A stretch of 64,000 bases of DNA from Uloborus plumipes (taxonomy: Eukaryota; Arthropoda; Arachnida; Araneae; Uloboridae): assembly GCA_038373865.1 (NCBI GenBank), contig JAXGGA010000081.1, positions 248,001-312,000 on the forward strand, written 5' to 3'. The notes under the pieces were generated by a model that ran no database searches, was not told the DNA's origin, and saw only the letters and a list, made by a program, of their open reading frames with translations. Numbering within the stretch: position 1 is the stretch's first letter; every line of letters starts with the position of its first letter. Shown piece after piece: positions 39,581-50,225 of this stretch. Both the position numbers and the translations under genes were made by a program.

Positions 39581-39685
39581 CCAGGTAGCACAAAAAACGT
39601 TTAAACGTTTTATAAACGTTTTTAATCAGTTGTTACAGCGTTAATAACCATTTTACAACCTTTAAGAAACGAAGTGTGCTACTTA
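39581..39685. mobile_element. possible short MITE, about 100 bp
   Basis: GTAGCACA (39585-39592) and its complement TGTGCTAC (39675-39682) bound a segment with nested AAACGTTT palindromes. The TIRs are short, and the extra matching bases outside are weak, so this is tentative. Confidence 0.35.
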
Positions 39686-40049
39686 GAATTACATTAGTAA
39701 TTTAACTACAAAGTAGCTTCCTGCGTCTTTTACAAAAGTGATTAAAATATCACGCTCGAAAATACATTGAATTTACAAAAGCTTCTCTATAACTAATCCA
39801 ACTTGATCAATGCTTAAAATACAAAAATCTTTCTATGACGCATAATTTACACGTATAGGAATCCCCACCGTAAAATATATTCAACTAGGATAAGTTTCTT
39901 TATAACTAATCAGACGTAATAATAATCATCCCTTTGATCAGGAAAATATTTCTGTACCGAATGCGTTGCGTTTTCTTCTCTCCCTACTATTTCGTATGCT
40001 GCTTTAAAAGACTGAAATATATTTTCCACTTGTAACTGCATTGGTTAGA

Positions 40050-40224
40050 CAGGGACGTCATTTCAAGTTTTTCCAGGGGGGGGGAGGGCAAAGGGTGAAA
40101 ACACAATGCAATTTCATCGGAAAACAGCAAAAACCACGCCCATTTATATGTAAATACATTGATTTCTTAAAGCCAGGGGGGAAGTTGACCCCCCCCCATG
40201 CCCCCCCCCCAAATGACGGGCCTG
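40050..40224. mobile_element. hAT-type MITE, copy 2 (175 bp)
   Basis: The left end CAGGGACGTCATTT and right end AAATGACGGGCCTG are inverted repeats with two mismatches. The flanks TGGTTAGA (40042-40049) and TGTTTAGA (40225-40232) match at 7 of 8 positions, as expected for a hAT 8-bp duplication. Runs of G and C lie just inside the ends, and the core matches copy 1 at 33434 in inverse orientation. The plus-strand frame through it is a shadow. Confidence 0.8.
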
Positions 40225-40525
40225 TGTTTAGATGAAAAGTCTTTTTAAAGAAGCAGAATTATAGTGGCATAATTTAAACGTGTACTTTTGTGAATCCTTT
40301 TGTTCGTTTTTCAGCTGAAATGAGTGATAGATTAAGATCATTAGAAATATTCCTTTCACAATTCAAATTTTGTAACTAAATTTATTCTGATAAAACAAAT
40401 ATAAATTGTTATATCAAAATAAAACCACCTCTGAAATTCGTAGATTTGAAACGAATTAGAATATATTTTTACAGCAACTAATAAATTAATTTCATTATGG
40501 AATATAGTTACTAATGTGAAACAAG

Positions 40526-40528
<3 letters not shown>
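40225..40528. other. non-coding spacer
   Basis: A+T-rich, no feature. The minus-strand frame at 40356-40820 only runs through here from the transposase shadow and the TA tract. Confidence 0.5.

Positions 40529-40592
<64 letters not shown>
40529..40592. repeat. (TA)n microsatellite left of Tc1 element A
   Basis: A TA run of about 64 bp directly abutting the left TIR of element A. TA tracts also lie between elements A and B (41811-41834) and after element B (43263-43280). Confidence 0.95.
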
Positions 40593-40595
<3 letters not shown>

Positions 40596-41810
40596 TGAAG
40601 TGACAAAAGTCATGGGATACCTCTTAATATCGTGTCGGCCCTCCTTTTGCCCGGCGAAGTGCAACAACTCGACGTGGCACGGACTCAACAAGTCGTTGGA
40701 AGTCTTCTGCAGGAATATTGAGCCATGCTGTCTCGATAGACGTCCATAATTGTGAAAGCGTTGATGGGGCAGGATTTTGGGCACGAACAAACCTCTCGAT
40801 GATGTCCCATAAATGCTCAATGGGATTCATGTCGGGCGATCTAGGTGGCCAAATCATTCGTTGGAATTGTCCAGAATTTTCTTCAAACCAATTGAGAACA
40901 GTTGTGGCCCGGTGACATGGCGCATTGTCATCCATAAAAATCCCATCGTTGTTTGGGTACATGAAGTCCATGAATGGCTGCAAGTGATCTCCAAGTAGCT
41001 GCACATAAGCATTTCCAGTCAATGTTCGGTCCAGTCGCACTAGAGGACCAAGTCCATGCCATGAAAAAACAGCCCACACCATTACGGAGCCACCACCAGC
41101 TTGAACAGTGCCTTGCTGACAGTTTGGGTCCATGGCTTCGTGGGGTCTGCACCACACTCGAACCCTACCATCGGCTCTTACCAGCTGAAATCGTGACTCA
41201 TCGGACCAGGCCACGGTTTTCCATTCATCTAGGGACCAACCGATATGCTCACGTGCCCACGAGAGTCGCTGCAAGCGATGTCGTTCTGTCAGTAAAGGCA
41301 CTCGAGTCGGTCTTCTGCTGGAATAGCCCAAGAAATCCAAATTTCTCCGCACAGTTCTGGCAGACACGTCCATTGTACGTCCCACATTGATTTCTACGGT
41401 GATTTGACGCAGTGTTGCTTGTCTGTTAGAATTTACGACTCTTTGCAGACGTCGCCGGTCTCGATCTTTAAGTGCAGGCGGTCGACCACTGCGCTGTCCA
41501 TGGTGGGATGTTATGCCTGAAATTTCATACTCTCGGCACACTCTTGACACAGTGGATCTGGGAATGTTGAATTCTCTAACGATTTCCGAAATGGCATGAC
41601 CCATGCGTCTAGCTCCAACTAACATTCCGCGTTCAAAGTCTGTTAATTCACGTCGTGCGGTCATCATCACGTTAAAACCTCTTCACATGAATAACTTGAA
41701 CAGAAATGAAAGCTCTGTAAAAGCACTGCGCATTTATACCTGTTCTATGCAATGCTACTGCCATCTGAAAATTTGCATATTGCTATCCCATGACTTTTGT
41801 CACTTCAGTG
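40593..41810 (-). mobile_element. Tc1/mariner element A, 1218 bp, structurally intact
   Basis: The ends are perfect 27-bp inverted repeats starting CACTGAAGTGACAAAAGTCA (40593-40619 and 41784-41810), each bordered by TA. The only gene is the transposase on the minus strand. Its stop codon lies 4 bp inside the left TIR, and about 113 bp separate its start from the right TIR. Identical TIRs and an unbroken frame indicate a young, possibly active copy. Confidence 0.93.
40624..41670 (-). CDS. Tc1/mariner transposase, intact, DD36E spacing
   Basis: It encodes the 348-residue enzyme that cuts and pastes element A at TA sites in the nucleus. An N-terminal helix-turn-helix region (about residues 8-55, IPRSTVSRVCREY) would bind the TIRs. 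A GRPP AT-hook-like link (62-65) and a second helical DNA-binding region (about 70-120) follow. The catalytic domain starts near 150: first Asp at 157 (VAWSDESRF), a Gly-rich GGGSVMVWAVFS block at 192-203, second Asp at 248 (FMDDNAPCH) and Glu at 285 (SPDMNPIEHLW). Thirty-six residues separate Asp248 and Glu285, against 34 in classic Tc1. Length is normal for the family. Three ATG codons open the frame, and the first is used here, though either of the next two could serve. No stop or frameshift interrupts it. I see no intron. Expression is not shown by the sequence. Confidence 0.93.
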   Translation of the reverse strand: MMMTARRELTDFERGMLVGARRMGHAISEIVREFNIPRSTVSRVCREYEISGITSHHGQRSGRPPALKDRDRRRLQRVVNSNRQATLRQITVEINVGRTMDVSARTVRRNLDFLGYSSRRPTRVPLLTERHRLQRLSWAREHIGWSLDEWKTVAWSDESRFQLVRADGRVRVWCRPHEAMDPNCQQGTVQAGGGSVMVWAVFSWHGLGPLVRLDRTLTGNAYVQLLGDHLQPFMDFMYPNNDGIFMDDNAPCHRATTVLNWFEENSGQFQRMIWPPRSPDMNPIEHLWDIIERFVRAQNPAPSTLSQLWTSIETAWLNIPAEDFQRLVESVPRRVVALRRAKGGPTRY

Positions 41811-41834
41811 TATATATATATATATATATATATA
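41811..41834. repeat. (TA)n spacer between Tc1 elements A and B
   Basis: Only 24 bp of TA repeat separate the end of element A from the start of element B, so both were inserted into the same tract. Confidence 0.95.
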
Positions 41835-43262
41835 CACTGGCGGAAAAAAAAATCCCAACACCAAGAAAGACTTGTGTTAGATAAACGAAATTTGGTAGGC
41901 GTGTTTATACAACTGAAAGATGACATCGATTGAAATTTCGTGTTCCGCGCATAAGTGTGGCGCAGCTGGCGTCACTCAGAACATGCAAATAAGGCTTGTT
42001 TTAAAAGCGTGTTGTGAAGCTCGTGTGTATTATTTTTCCATGAAATTGGACGAATTCCGTTCATGTTAGCCAGGAATACCTTTTTAGAAGACGAAGAAGC
42101 CATTATCAACAGCTCACCGAGTTTAAACGAGGTCGTACAAATTGGCTACGAGAAGGTGGATTTTCATTTCGCGATATTGCAGAAAGACTTTGATGGGAAT
42201 GTTTCCACCATGCATGATTATTGGAAGCTATGGGCAAGGGATGGTACTACCTCAAGAAAATCGAGTTCCGAGCTGCCACGTGGCACGACTGAGAAGGAAG
42301 ATCACCGAATCTTGCGTACGTGTGTGGCGCATCGTACTGCATCTGCGGCTGACATTCGAGCTGCAGTTGGTACCGTCGTGACCCAAGGAACGGTAAGAAA
42401 CTGTTTACTTCATGGACAGCTCCGAGCCAGGCAGCCTGTAGCCAGTATTCCATTGACTGCAAACCATTGCCTTTTCCGACGGCAATGGTGCCACGACAGA
42501 GCTCACTGGAGGTCGGATTGGAGATCTGTTGTAATGTTTGATGAAAACAGATTCTGAATTAGTGCCAGTGGTGGCTGTATATTGGTCAGAAGGAGGCCAG
42601 GGGACCGCCTGCATCCAAGCGGTCTACGGCCTAGACACACGGGACTCACACCTGGAGTTATGGTCTCTGGAGCAATTTCCTACGACAGCAGGGGCATTCT
42701 TGTGGTTATCCCAAACTCACTGACTGAAAATTTGCCGTCAGTCTGTTAATTTAACCAGTAGTGCAGCCCTTCATGAGTAGCATTCAAAGGGGCGTTTTCC
42801 AACCGGATAACGCTCGCCCTCACATCGCTGCTGTAACGCAATGTGCTCTACAGAGTGCTGACATGTTACCATGACCTGCAAAATCACCAGGTGTGTCTCC
42901 AATTGATAACGTATGGGATATCATGGGATGGCACTTCGAGCGTCATCCACAGTCAGCAATGACGGCCTTAGTATTGACACAGCAAGTGCAGCAAGCATGG
43001 AACTCCATACCACAAAGTGACTTCGGCACCTGTATGACATAATGCATGCACGCTTGCAGGCTTGCCTTCAAAATTCTGGAGGTTACACCCTCTATTAAAT
43101 TAACATAATTTCACATTTGCACAGCATTTTCTTGAGCTTAAATTAGCCAGTGATCTTGTACATTTAATCAATTAAACATGTTAACTAGACAATTGCATTA
43201 CCCAAATTTCATTACTCTACGGCAATTTTTTCTTGGTGTTGGGATTTTTTTTTCCGCCAGTG
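41835..43262 (+). mobile_element. Tc1/mariner element B, 1428 bp, inactive
   Basis: The 33-bp inverted ends start CACTGGCGG, then nine A, then ATCCCAACACC-type sequence (left TCCCAACACCAAGAA, right its complement), bordered by TA. The ends share nothing with element A beyond the initial CACTG. The element belongs to the same family as element C at 57236-60492, which has the same TIRs and alignable interior. Its transposase gene is broken. Confidence 0.92.
42063..43098 (+). pseudogene. Tc1-like transposase of element B, broken
   Basis: The frame from 42063 begins MLARNTFLEDEEAI, then leaves the ancestral frame. At about 42105-42170 the conserved DNA-binding helix text (QLTEFKRGR, SFRDIAERL) is readable only in another frame, and the first frame regains homology near GNVST (about 42198). 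It reads on through the second DNA-binding domain (TVRNCLLHGQLRAR) to the first catalytic block VVMFDENRF, then stops near 42555. Later blocks occur in other frames: GVMVSGAISYDS, then PDNARPHIAAVTQ with the second Asp (about 42810-42840). A TGA follows where Trp is conserved (about 42870), and SPIDNVWD has Asp in place of the usual Glu, with 32 residues between the two Asp. It ends at SGGYTLY-stop (43096-43098). It cannot make an enzyme. Confidence 0.9.
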
Positions 43263-43280
43263 TATATATATATATATATC
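43263..43280. repeat. short (TA)n after Tc1 element B
   Basis: Remainder of the TA tract that received elements A and B. Confidence 0.9.
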
Positions 43281-44338
43281 TTTAAATGCAGAATGTATAC
43301 TCATATCCAGGAAAAAAGTTCGAATTAAACGTGATTCATAAAAATTAACTTTCATCGAATACAAGATACTACCAATAAAATCCATATGTGCAGACAAAGT
43401 TTGTTGTATGCCACTTTAAAACGTAATCTCGAAAATATACCTTGGCATGCATTTTGTTTCATTTTGTTCTTCGTCAATCGCAATAACACTACTACTACTT
43501 TTCTGCACGACAAATTGTCTAAAATTGATTTGAATTTCGTGAAATACAAATGCATAAATGCACAGCTGTAAAACAAGAAATTTCTACACTACTAATGAAC
43601 AAATACAATTAAAAATAATCTTGATCTTTCTACTAAATCTTACTGCAAAATAACAAAACGGAAATAAATGAATACCAAAACCGTAAGAAAACTAATATAA
43701 GTTCTAATTCTCTTTTGTTTTTAATAGTTCTGCTCCTGCTTAACTTTAAATAATTCTTATTCCAGAAAAAAAAAATCTGAAGTATAAAGATTTAAGCAAA
43801 AGCAAGATAAACCTGTCAAAGGCATGACAAGTAAAAACTTGAATTTACAAAACCGCATGCAGAAAACACGAAGAAATACAAAGTAGAAATTGTCTTATTA
43901 CTGGGAAACAAGACGGTAAATTAAAAAAAAATAGATAAACAAAAGTAACCCCGAGACAACATTCAAAAGTAACACTAGTTTTACTAGAACATAATAAAAG
44001 GAAATAAAAAATAATGTTGCCTTTATTTAAATGAAAGCAAACTAACTGCAGTCATCTGGAAAATAAAAGATTCGTTTAGAATAAACTGTAAGAAAATGAA
44101 AAAAAAAGCAGATATTTAATACTCAATTATATTGAAACAGTGTTTCAAAGCAATTAATTTGCATCAAGACTAATTCACTAAGATAATTTGAAAGACAACA
44201 CTGAATCTTTTGCAATGCTCTGACATGAATCACTTGTATATTTGTAATAATTATTTCTAAAAAGTAGAAAATAAACGAATTTACAAAACATTTTATATGT
44301 ACACATAATATACATTTTTTTACATGTAAAGTTTTATA
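43281..44338. other. A+T-rich stretch without a gene
   Basis: Several small frames, none with a motif, and no bounded repeat. Confidence 0.5.
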
Positions 44339-44340
44339 TA

Positions 44341-46014
44341 GGGTGAGTTCTGGTAAGTGCGTCCACGGGGTAAGTGCGTCCACTGGGAATTATATGAACA
44401 CTGTCTTGAAATGGCTTCTGCAACACATCGACTATGTTAGATAACTGTCTAATGATAATTTCAATAGGTAGAATTCAGGCCTGGATTCAATAGACGAAAC
44501 ACAATCAGGGATAACTTAAATGTCTTCAAAAAAACTCTTAAGTAAAGATTGAGAAGGTTTTGTTTCAGTTTCTCTTGTAGTCATACCAAGCAATTAAAGT
44601 CAAGAAATGCAAGTTGTTTCTTTTAAGTAATAGCTACTAATAACATACATGGGGTATTTTGATCAAATACTCTAACTAAAATTTGTTTATATGACGGTAC
44701 GCACTTTCCCTTTCTTTAAAGTAAGGTGGGGGTAAGTGCGCACCATTATGATGGGGCAAGTGCATACCACTATCATGAGGCATATGCGTACTATTATGCC
44801 GAGCAAGTGCGTACCATTATGATGAGGCAAGTGTGTACCATTACGTGGAAAATACGACTCTCGTAATTCATCTTTAATTTTGCTTATAACTCTTTTATAA
44901 ACCGATTATAAATCCGACGTCATTTCCATCAAGTATTTATATTAACATTGAATGCGGCATAAGATTTCAATTTTATTCATTACCTCTGAAATATATTGGC
45001 TTTTAGATATCAGTTAGTAAATTTTTCGTTGAAAATAACGATCATGAGCTGTACTAAATTTAAACCAGAATGACAAATGAAGCAATGAAATTAAGTGAAA
45101 CACTAAATAAGGAACCAACAGATTCAAAAGACGAAGGTGGAGTAATGAATAAATTATATTTAAGAAAATTAAAGAACACCTTGTAAAAAACTATTTGAAT
45201 GTACAAGAAAAAAAAGTACAAGTATCACATCATGATCAATTATTCTCTTTTTTTGCTCTTTATTTTGTGTTTTTTCTTACTGCTGCAGATTCTAATAAGA
45301 AAAATATTTTAAAACCGTATTTATTCAAAAAAAAAAATCACTCAGATCACCGAACGATCTACCATACAAATAGAATTAAAGAAAATCACAGGGGTACGCA
45401 CTTACCAACAAAGCTATTGGACGCACATGTCTCATCTTACATTTAAGAAGGGGTAAGTGCGAACCCTGGCTTAAACACAGACAGATTAATGTATTTAACC
45501 AAAATAAACTATGTTGTCTTTGAGTGATTATTACTAAATAAAAACAACTTACATTTGCTCACTTGGTCTTATTAAAAGGACAGAGGAAGAATCACAGACA
45601 CAACTCTCTCAATCTTCAAATCACAGTTGTTCGCAAGACGCGTAGAATATCACTGATTGCGTTTCATCCATGCAAACAAGTGCTGATCTCTAGTATTAGG
45701 AATTATCCCAAGGCAACTACCTAACATATTTAATATGTGCCAGAAGTTTCTTCCTGCTCATATTCACATAATTTAAGGTGGTCGCACTTACCCCGCTAGG
45801 TAGGGAAAGTGCGTACCTTAGAGTAGGTGTCATAAACCAGGTCACAAAACCTATGCTTATGGTTTATTTTACATATTATATGCTTGAAAATCTTAGTAAA
45901 GGATCTGGAAAGAAAACTAAAAAAAATTGTTAGTGTACAAGCTTTTTCAACAGAGCAGCATCCCTGAGAACATGAACTTTGCAAAAAAGGGTACGCACTT
46001 ACCAGAACTCACCC
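44341..46014. mobile_element. non-autonomous pogo-like element, 1.67 kb
   Basis: The ends GGGTGAGTTCTGGTAAGTGC (left) and its inverse complement (right) are perfect for at least 22 bp, with TA outside both (44339-44340, 46015-46016). A core motif, GGTAAGTGCG(T/C)(A/C)CC in either orientation, recurs near both ends and inside: about 44341-44390, 44730-44845, 45393-45410, 45452-45470, 45781-45820 and 45990-46010. There is no recognisable transposase. TA duplication and G-rich TIRs fit pogo/Tigger-type elements, as in the coding copy at 54353. Confidence 0.75.
44732..44845. repeat. 24-bp subterminal repeats, about five units
   Basis: Successive units follow the pattern CAAGTGCGTACCATTATGAT plus GAGG, beginning near 44732, 44757, 44781, 44804 and 44828, with several substitutions per unit. 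The unit carries the same AAGTGCGTACC motif as the element's TIRs. Confidence 0.8.
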
Positions 46015-46016
46015 TA

Positions 46017-47312
46017 TTTGAAGTTTATTCTTACGTTAATTATTTAAAATCATTTGCGTCATTATTGTTCATTAGCAATTTTATAACCTTGAATATTTTT
46101 AAATGAAAGATTTTTCCAAAGTATTGCCACTGGTTACGCTTTTCTTTCTCTGTTTCAAATCGTTTAATAATTAAGAAATTAGCATCATGTTTTCTATTAA
46201 TTGCTATTTAATGTTTTAAGTAGGTAATACAGATTTTTGAAAAAAAAATCCTTTTCAAATTGTACTTTAATTACTGTTATTTCAAACATTATTGCTTTTT
46301 TATAGATGAAATGCTTTCTTTCATTTGCACTCATGGTCAAATCTTGAACTGTACAAAAATCTTAATATGGTGAACTAAAAGCATTATATTCATGCGTACC
46401 TTAAACTTAAAACGTAGTTTCAACTAAACTTCAGTTCCTTCTAAACAAAAGTGTGCACATAACAGAATGCTCGATTTTTAAAGTTAAGTTTTTTTTAATC
46501 ATACAATATTTAGTTCCCATATAGATTGTGTTTTCTCAAATTATTGTTGAGGACATTGGGTCTGAATGAGGCCAATAGACCATGCAAATATACATCTTAA
46601 AATAGCCTGCTTACAATTTCGATACACTAAATTGTAATTTGCTTTAGGTCTGTGTTTAGATATATTGATTGTGTTTTTGCTAATTTTCGGTTTTTTTTTT
46701 TTTTTTTTTTTTCTTTTTTTTTTTCTTTTTTCCCGATTTGCATTCAATTTCCTGAAAAAGTGAAACTTATATATGTGTGAGTTTCTGTGTATGAATATAT
46801 ATACCTATATGTATATACGTACTACCCAAAACATATTTTGCTATTTGAATTGAAAATAACTTTGCTGTTTTGGTGAAAACTCGACATGTTACGAAAGCTC
46901 TAAGACGGAAATGCCAGTTGAAGTAACGCTTTAACTAGAGTTTTCGAATATATATTTAATACATCGTTTAAAAACCCCGAAATTGTATTTTTTAACCAGC
47001 CACAATCAGTGAGCACGGTTTGCTTTTAGTTTTGTAGCGGTATTTATCAATCTATATATGTCTAGATAGAGATTTATTTGAAAAATATATTTTAAATCAT
47101 ATCGCTTAGTGTCGGTCTACATCTACATCTATACTTATCTATCTATTTATGTGACATATACAATTATACATTGTACATATCTATATCTCTATTTGTAGTG
47201 ATTATCTCTCTCGATCTGTTTTAACATAAGCGCCCATTGCATTCACCAACAAAAATAAAAGTCAGACAAAAGCATCTTATGTTACTTCTTTAATCAAAAT
47301 AGCATTAAAAAA
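46017..47312. other. non-coding with poly-T tract
   Basis: A T-rich tract with few interruptions lies at about 46690-46731 and gives a false Lys-rich frame on the minus strand. TATA-like short repeats occur around 46770-46815. No gene. Confidence 0.5.
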
Positions 47313-48685
47313 TTAATACTATTAAAATGCGAAAGTTTGGATGGATGTATGGATGTATGGATGTTTGTTCCTCTTTCCCGCAAAAACTACTGAATGGATT
47401 TTAATGAAACTTTTACCATAATGTAGCTTATGCATCAGAATAACACGTAGGCTATAACTTATAACGATAATTGAAAAAAATCAATCGGTAGCGCTTTTTT
47501 CATTCCAATTTAAGGTACATTTTTTGCATAAATCCGAAGACTTTCAATAAACTAATTCAGTATTAAGTGCATCATCTCAACTCACTGTCGATAGCTAGAA
47601 TTGCGTGCATCGTTTCCGCTTTCCGCATTAAATGTTCAAGGCTTTTCTCAAGTCAAATCAAAATGTTTTTTTTTTTTTTTTTTTCAGCTTCATGGTTGAT
47701 ATCCAGTCTTTTACAATGATTTGTATTTAAAACATTTTATAGTCTTTAGTTGTAAGTAGAATATTTATACTTAAGCAATGGTTTTTTATTGTGCTTTGCA
47801 ACGTTCAAATATTATTTTGTAGCATAAATTTTATTCCTTTATTAGTAGATTGTTCACTGCATTAACTATTTTCGCGAGTTTTGTAAATATGTGTTTTAGC
47901 GTATCGGTAACGTAATCACTTAAAGAGATTGGCAACTAATAAATAAATTAGGCTCATTATTTTTCAATTTGTTGGAGCTTTAAATACAACTTAACGGCAT
48001 TTCTTAAATTTTTTTGCGTAGATTGATCACTTTCTCGCGGCAGTTACTTAGTATACAATCGAACAGGAATTTTACCAAATTTGTTGCACCAAGATTTTAA
48101 TAACTGAGATTCTCGTCAATTTTTTCAACTGGGGCCAGTTTTTGTGCCAAAGACTGCGTAATAATACTTTACTTTCTACACGATGTAACCAAAATAAAAC
48201 GATTAGTCTGATATTTGTCGGACTGTGACAGAGTCTTAATCATCGAGATAATACTCCCACGTTTGAAAGTTGTTTTTTTTTTTTCCTTTTGTTGGCCGAT
48301 TCCGTATGTATCCATTAAAAACCTTTTTAAAATTATGTCAAAAGGTAAAGTAATCCGCATACTAAATTAATAAAACCCTCAAATAAGACTAAAATTACAT
48401 TAATTTGCGTTTTTGCACAAATAATTGTCAAATGTTTTCGAAATCATTTATGGCAAAAACTATTAGCGTAAAACTTAGTGACATAATAACATATTTTCCT
48501 AAAGTAGGGAGAGGAGCAAAATTATCCTAGGTATCCTAAAACTGTTACCGCAAATTTGTCGACATTTTAAATCGTCAAAGCAGTATATTTTGAGTTATTT
48601 CAGTTCATGAAAAAAAAACCAAAGGCGAGTATAAATTGTTTCTCGGTATTATTACTGACCAGGCAACGCCGGCTATTTTTGCTAG
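47313..48685 (+). mobile_element. decayed non-autonomous Helitron, 1.37 kb
   Basis: The left part reads AATACTATTAAAATGCGAAAG followed by (ATGGATGT)n and TGGATTTTAATGAAACTTTT, text characteristic of the 5' region of many animal Helitrons. The initial TC is lost. The right end has a hairpin-like CCAGGCAACGCCGG block followed by CTATTTTTG and CTAG (48682-48685), then T. No helicase gene. A poly-T tract lies at 47667-47684. Confidence 0.7.
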
Positions 48686-49889
48686 TTGAAAATAAATTGG
48701 AAGAAACGTAAAAAAAAGGGGGGGGGGTTGAAAAGCAAGTGACACAGATATTTATGAAGCGACTACAGTTACATTTAGATCATGTGAGATGAAGTCATCG
48801 TCAAGGCACTGAGATTGGAAAGAAAAAATTTGGCTGCTTATAAGACAAATATTTTACAATGCTATTTCGATTACTGCCCATAACAACAAATTTCATTAGT
48901 ACACTATCATTTGGTTTCAGGTTAGAACCAAAATGTATTTGTGTGTGATTCTAAAAGTCTCGTAAAACATTTTTTTCTTTCATTTTATAATGCGTGGCCT
49001 AAATGGTACTAAAAAGCATCTCCCAGATTCATAACATTTTGTATTCTTGTGTAAATCCACATTTTTAAATAATTCTAATTTCAAACAAATTGACATTTGC
49101 TAAAATTATGTTTTTAAGTATTAAGGAAATGCAATTGTTTATAGTTCAACTTTGAAATGATTCGTGAAATATTTTATGCCATGTAAATATAGTCTACTCG
49201 AAACCAGGTGACATTTTCATCTAAACAGAAATATTATTCCCAATATGTATGCAAAAAAATATGTTTTTTACATTTATTTCTTGGAGCTAGAAACTTACTT
49301 TAATACTTTTGGTAGTAATCATCAATAGCACTTATATAATTCATAGTAGTTTCTACCGCTATTAAGATTCATAAACAAGATGATTTTTTTTTTAATTGTC
49401 AACTGAAATAATTCCAATTATTTTAGCAGCGCGTAGAAATTTTTCAAATTTCATTTTGTAAGTATTTATTTGTTAATAACGATCCGCATGTGTAAATAAT
49501 TCTATTTTGTAATAATTTGCAAAACATTTTGCAAAGCACTACTCCACAGCTAAAAAAATTTTCCTTTTAACAAGAATATTACTCCCTGTATATGTACGTG
49601 AAAATATAGCTTTCCACGTATTTCCATGTGTAAGAAACTTGCTTCAAAGCTATAACAATTGTCAAAGACATTTAAACAGCTTAGAATCATTTCTAACGCT
49701 TAGAATTAAAGGACAAATTCGAAGCAAAGTCACAAAAATTTAAAAATAAACATCAATATTTTGACTTGTAGATAAATAGCAACTGTTTACTTCGTAACTA
49801 TTTCGTTCCGTAAGACAATTGAGCTCAAATGATAATGCAGTAAACGCAGCTTTTAAATAAAGCTTATCAAACAGAATAAATGAAATAGA
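48686..49889. other. A+T-rich stretch without a gene
   Basis: A G-run at 48719-48728 follows the Helitron. Nothing else is recognised. Confidence 0.5.
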
Positions 49890-50225
49890 TAAAAGGTTTT
49901 AATTCGCTTGACAAAGGTTTCCGATTGAGTAATTTAACTACCACTCTTATTTAAGCAATTATCTGGCTTCGGGTTCCTCGGAATCTCAAACAAAGTTTAA
50001 GGAGAACGACTAACTTATCTGTAAATATTTTACATTCTGTTACGTGACATTTCTTGACTCTTTACTCAAAAGTACGCTAAAAATGTCACATTTAAGAAGC
50101 TGTAGTTTTCTCCAAGACATGTTGAGTAATTGCTCAGACTTCTCAAAACTTTGAATTAGTTCTTCACATAACGTTTCCGCAAGATTAAATTTTCTTTGAA
50201 GGAACTTTCATTTTCATGCGAACAT
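49890..50225 (+). repeat. dispersed repeat pair, copy 2
   Basis: Partner of 32065-32400 in the same orientation, with similar order and spacing of shared blocks over about 335 bp and no reading frame. Confidence 0.55.

Noticed and set aside
40356..40820. 154-codon minus-strand frame
   Set aside because: It runs through the TA tract and the reverse frame of the intact transposase, so it is a shadow of that gene.
40974..41390. 138-codon plus-strand frame opposite the transposase
   Set aside because: Antisense shadow of the G+C-richer transposase gene, with no independent motif.
44732..44845. Regular 24-bp repeats considered as a CRISPR array
   Set aside because: There are no unique spacers between repeats, the units are degenerate, the genome is eukaryotic, and the motif belongs to the surrounding transposon.
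46541..46747. Lys-rich minus-strand frame
   Set aside because: It is the translation of a T-rich simple tract.
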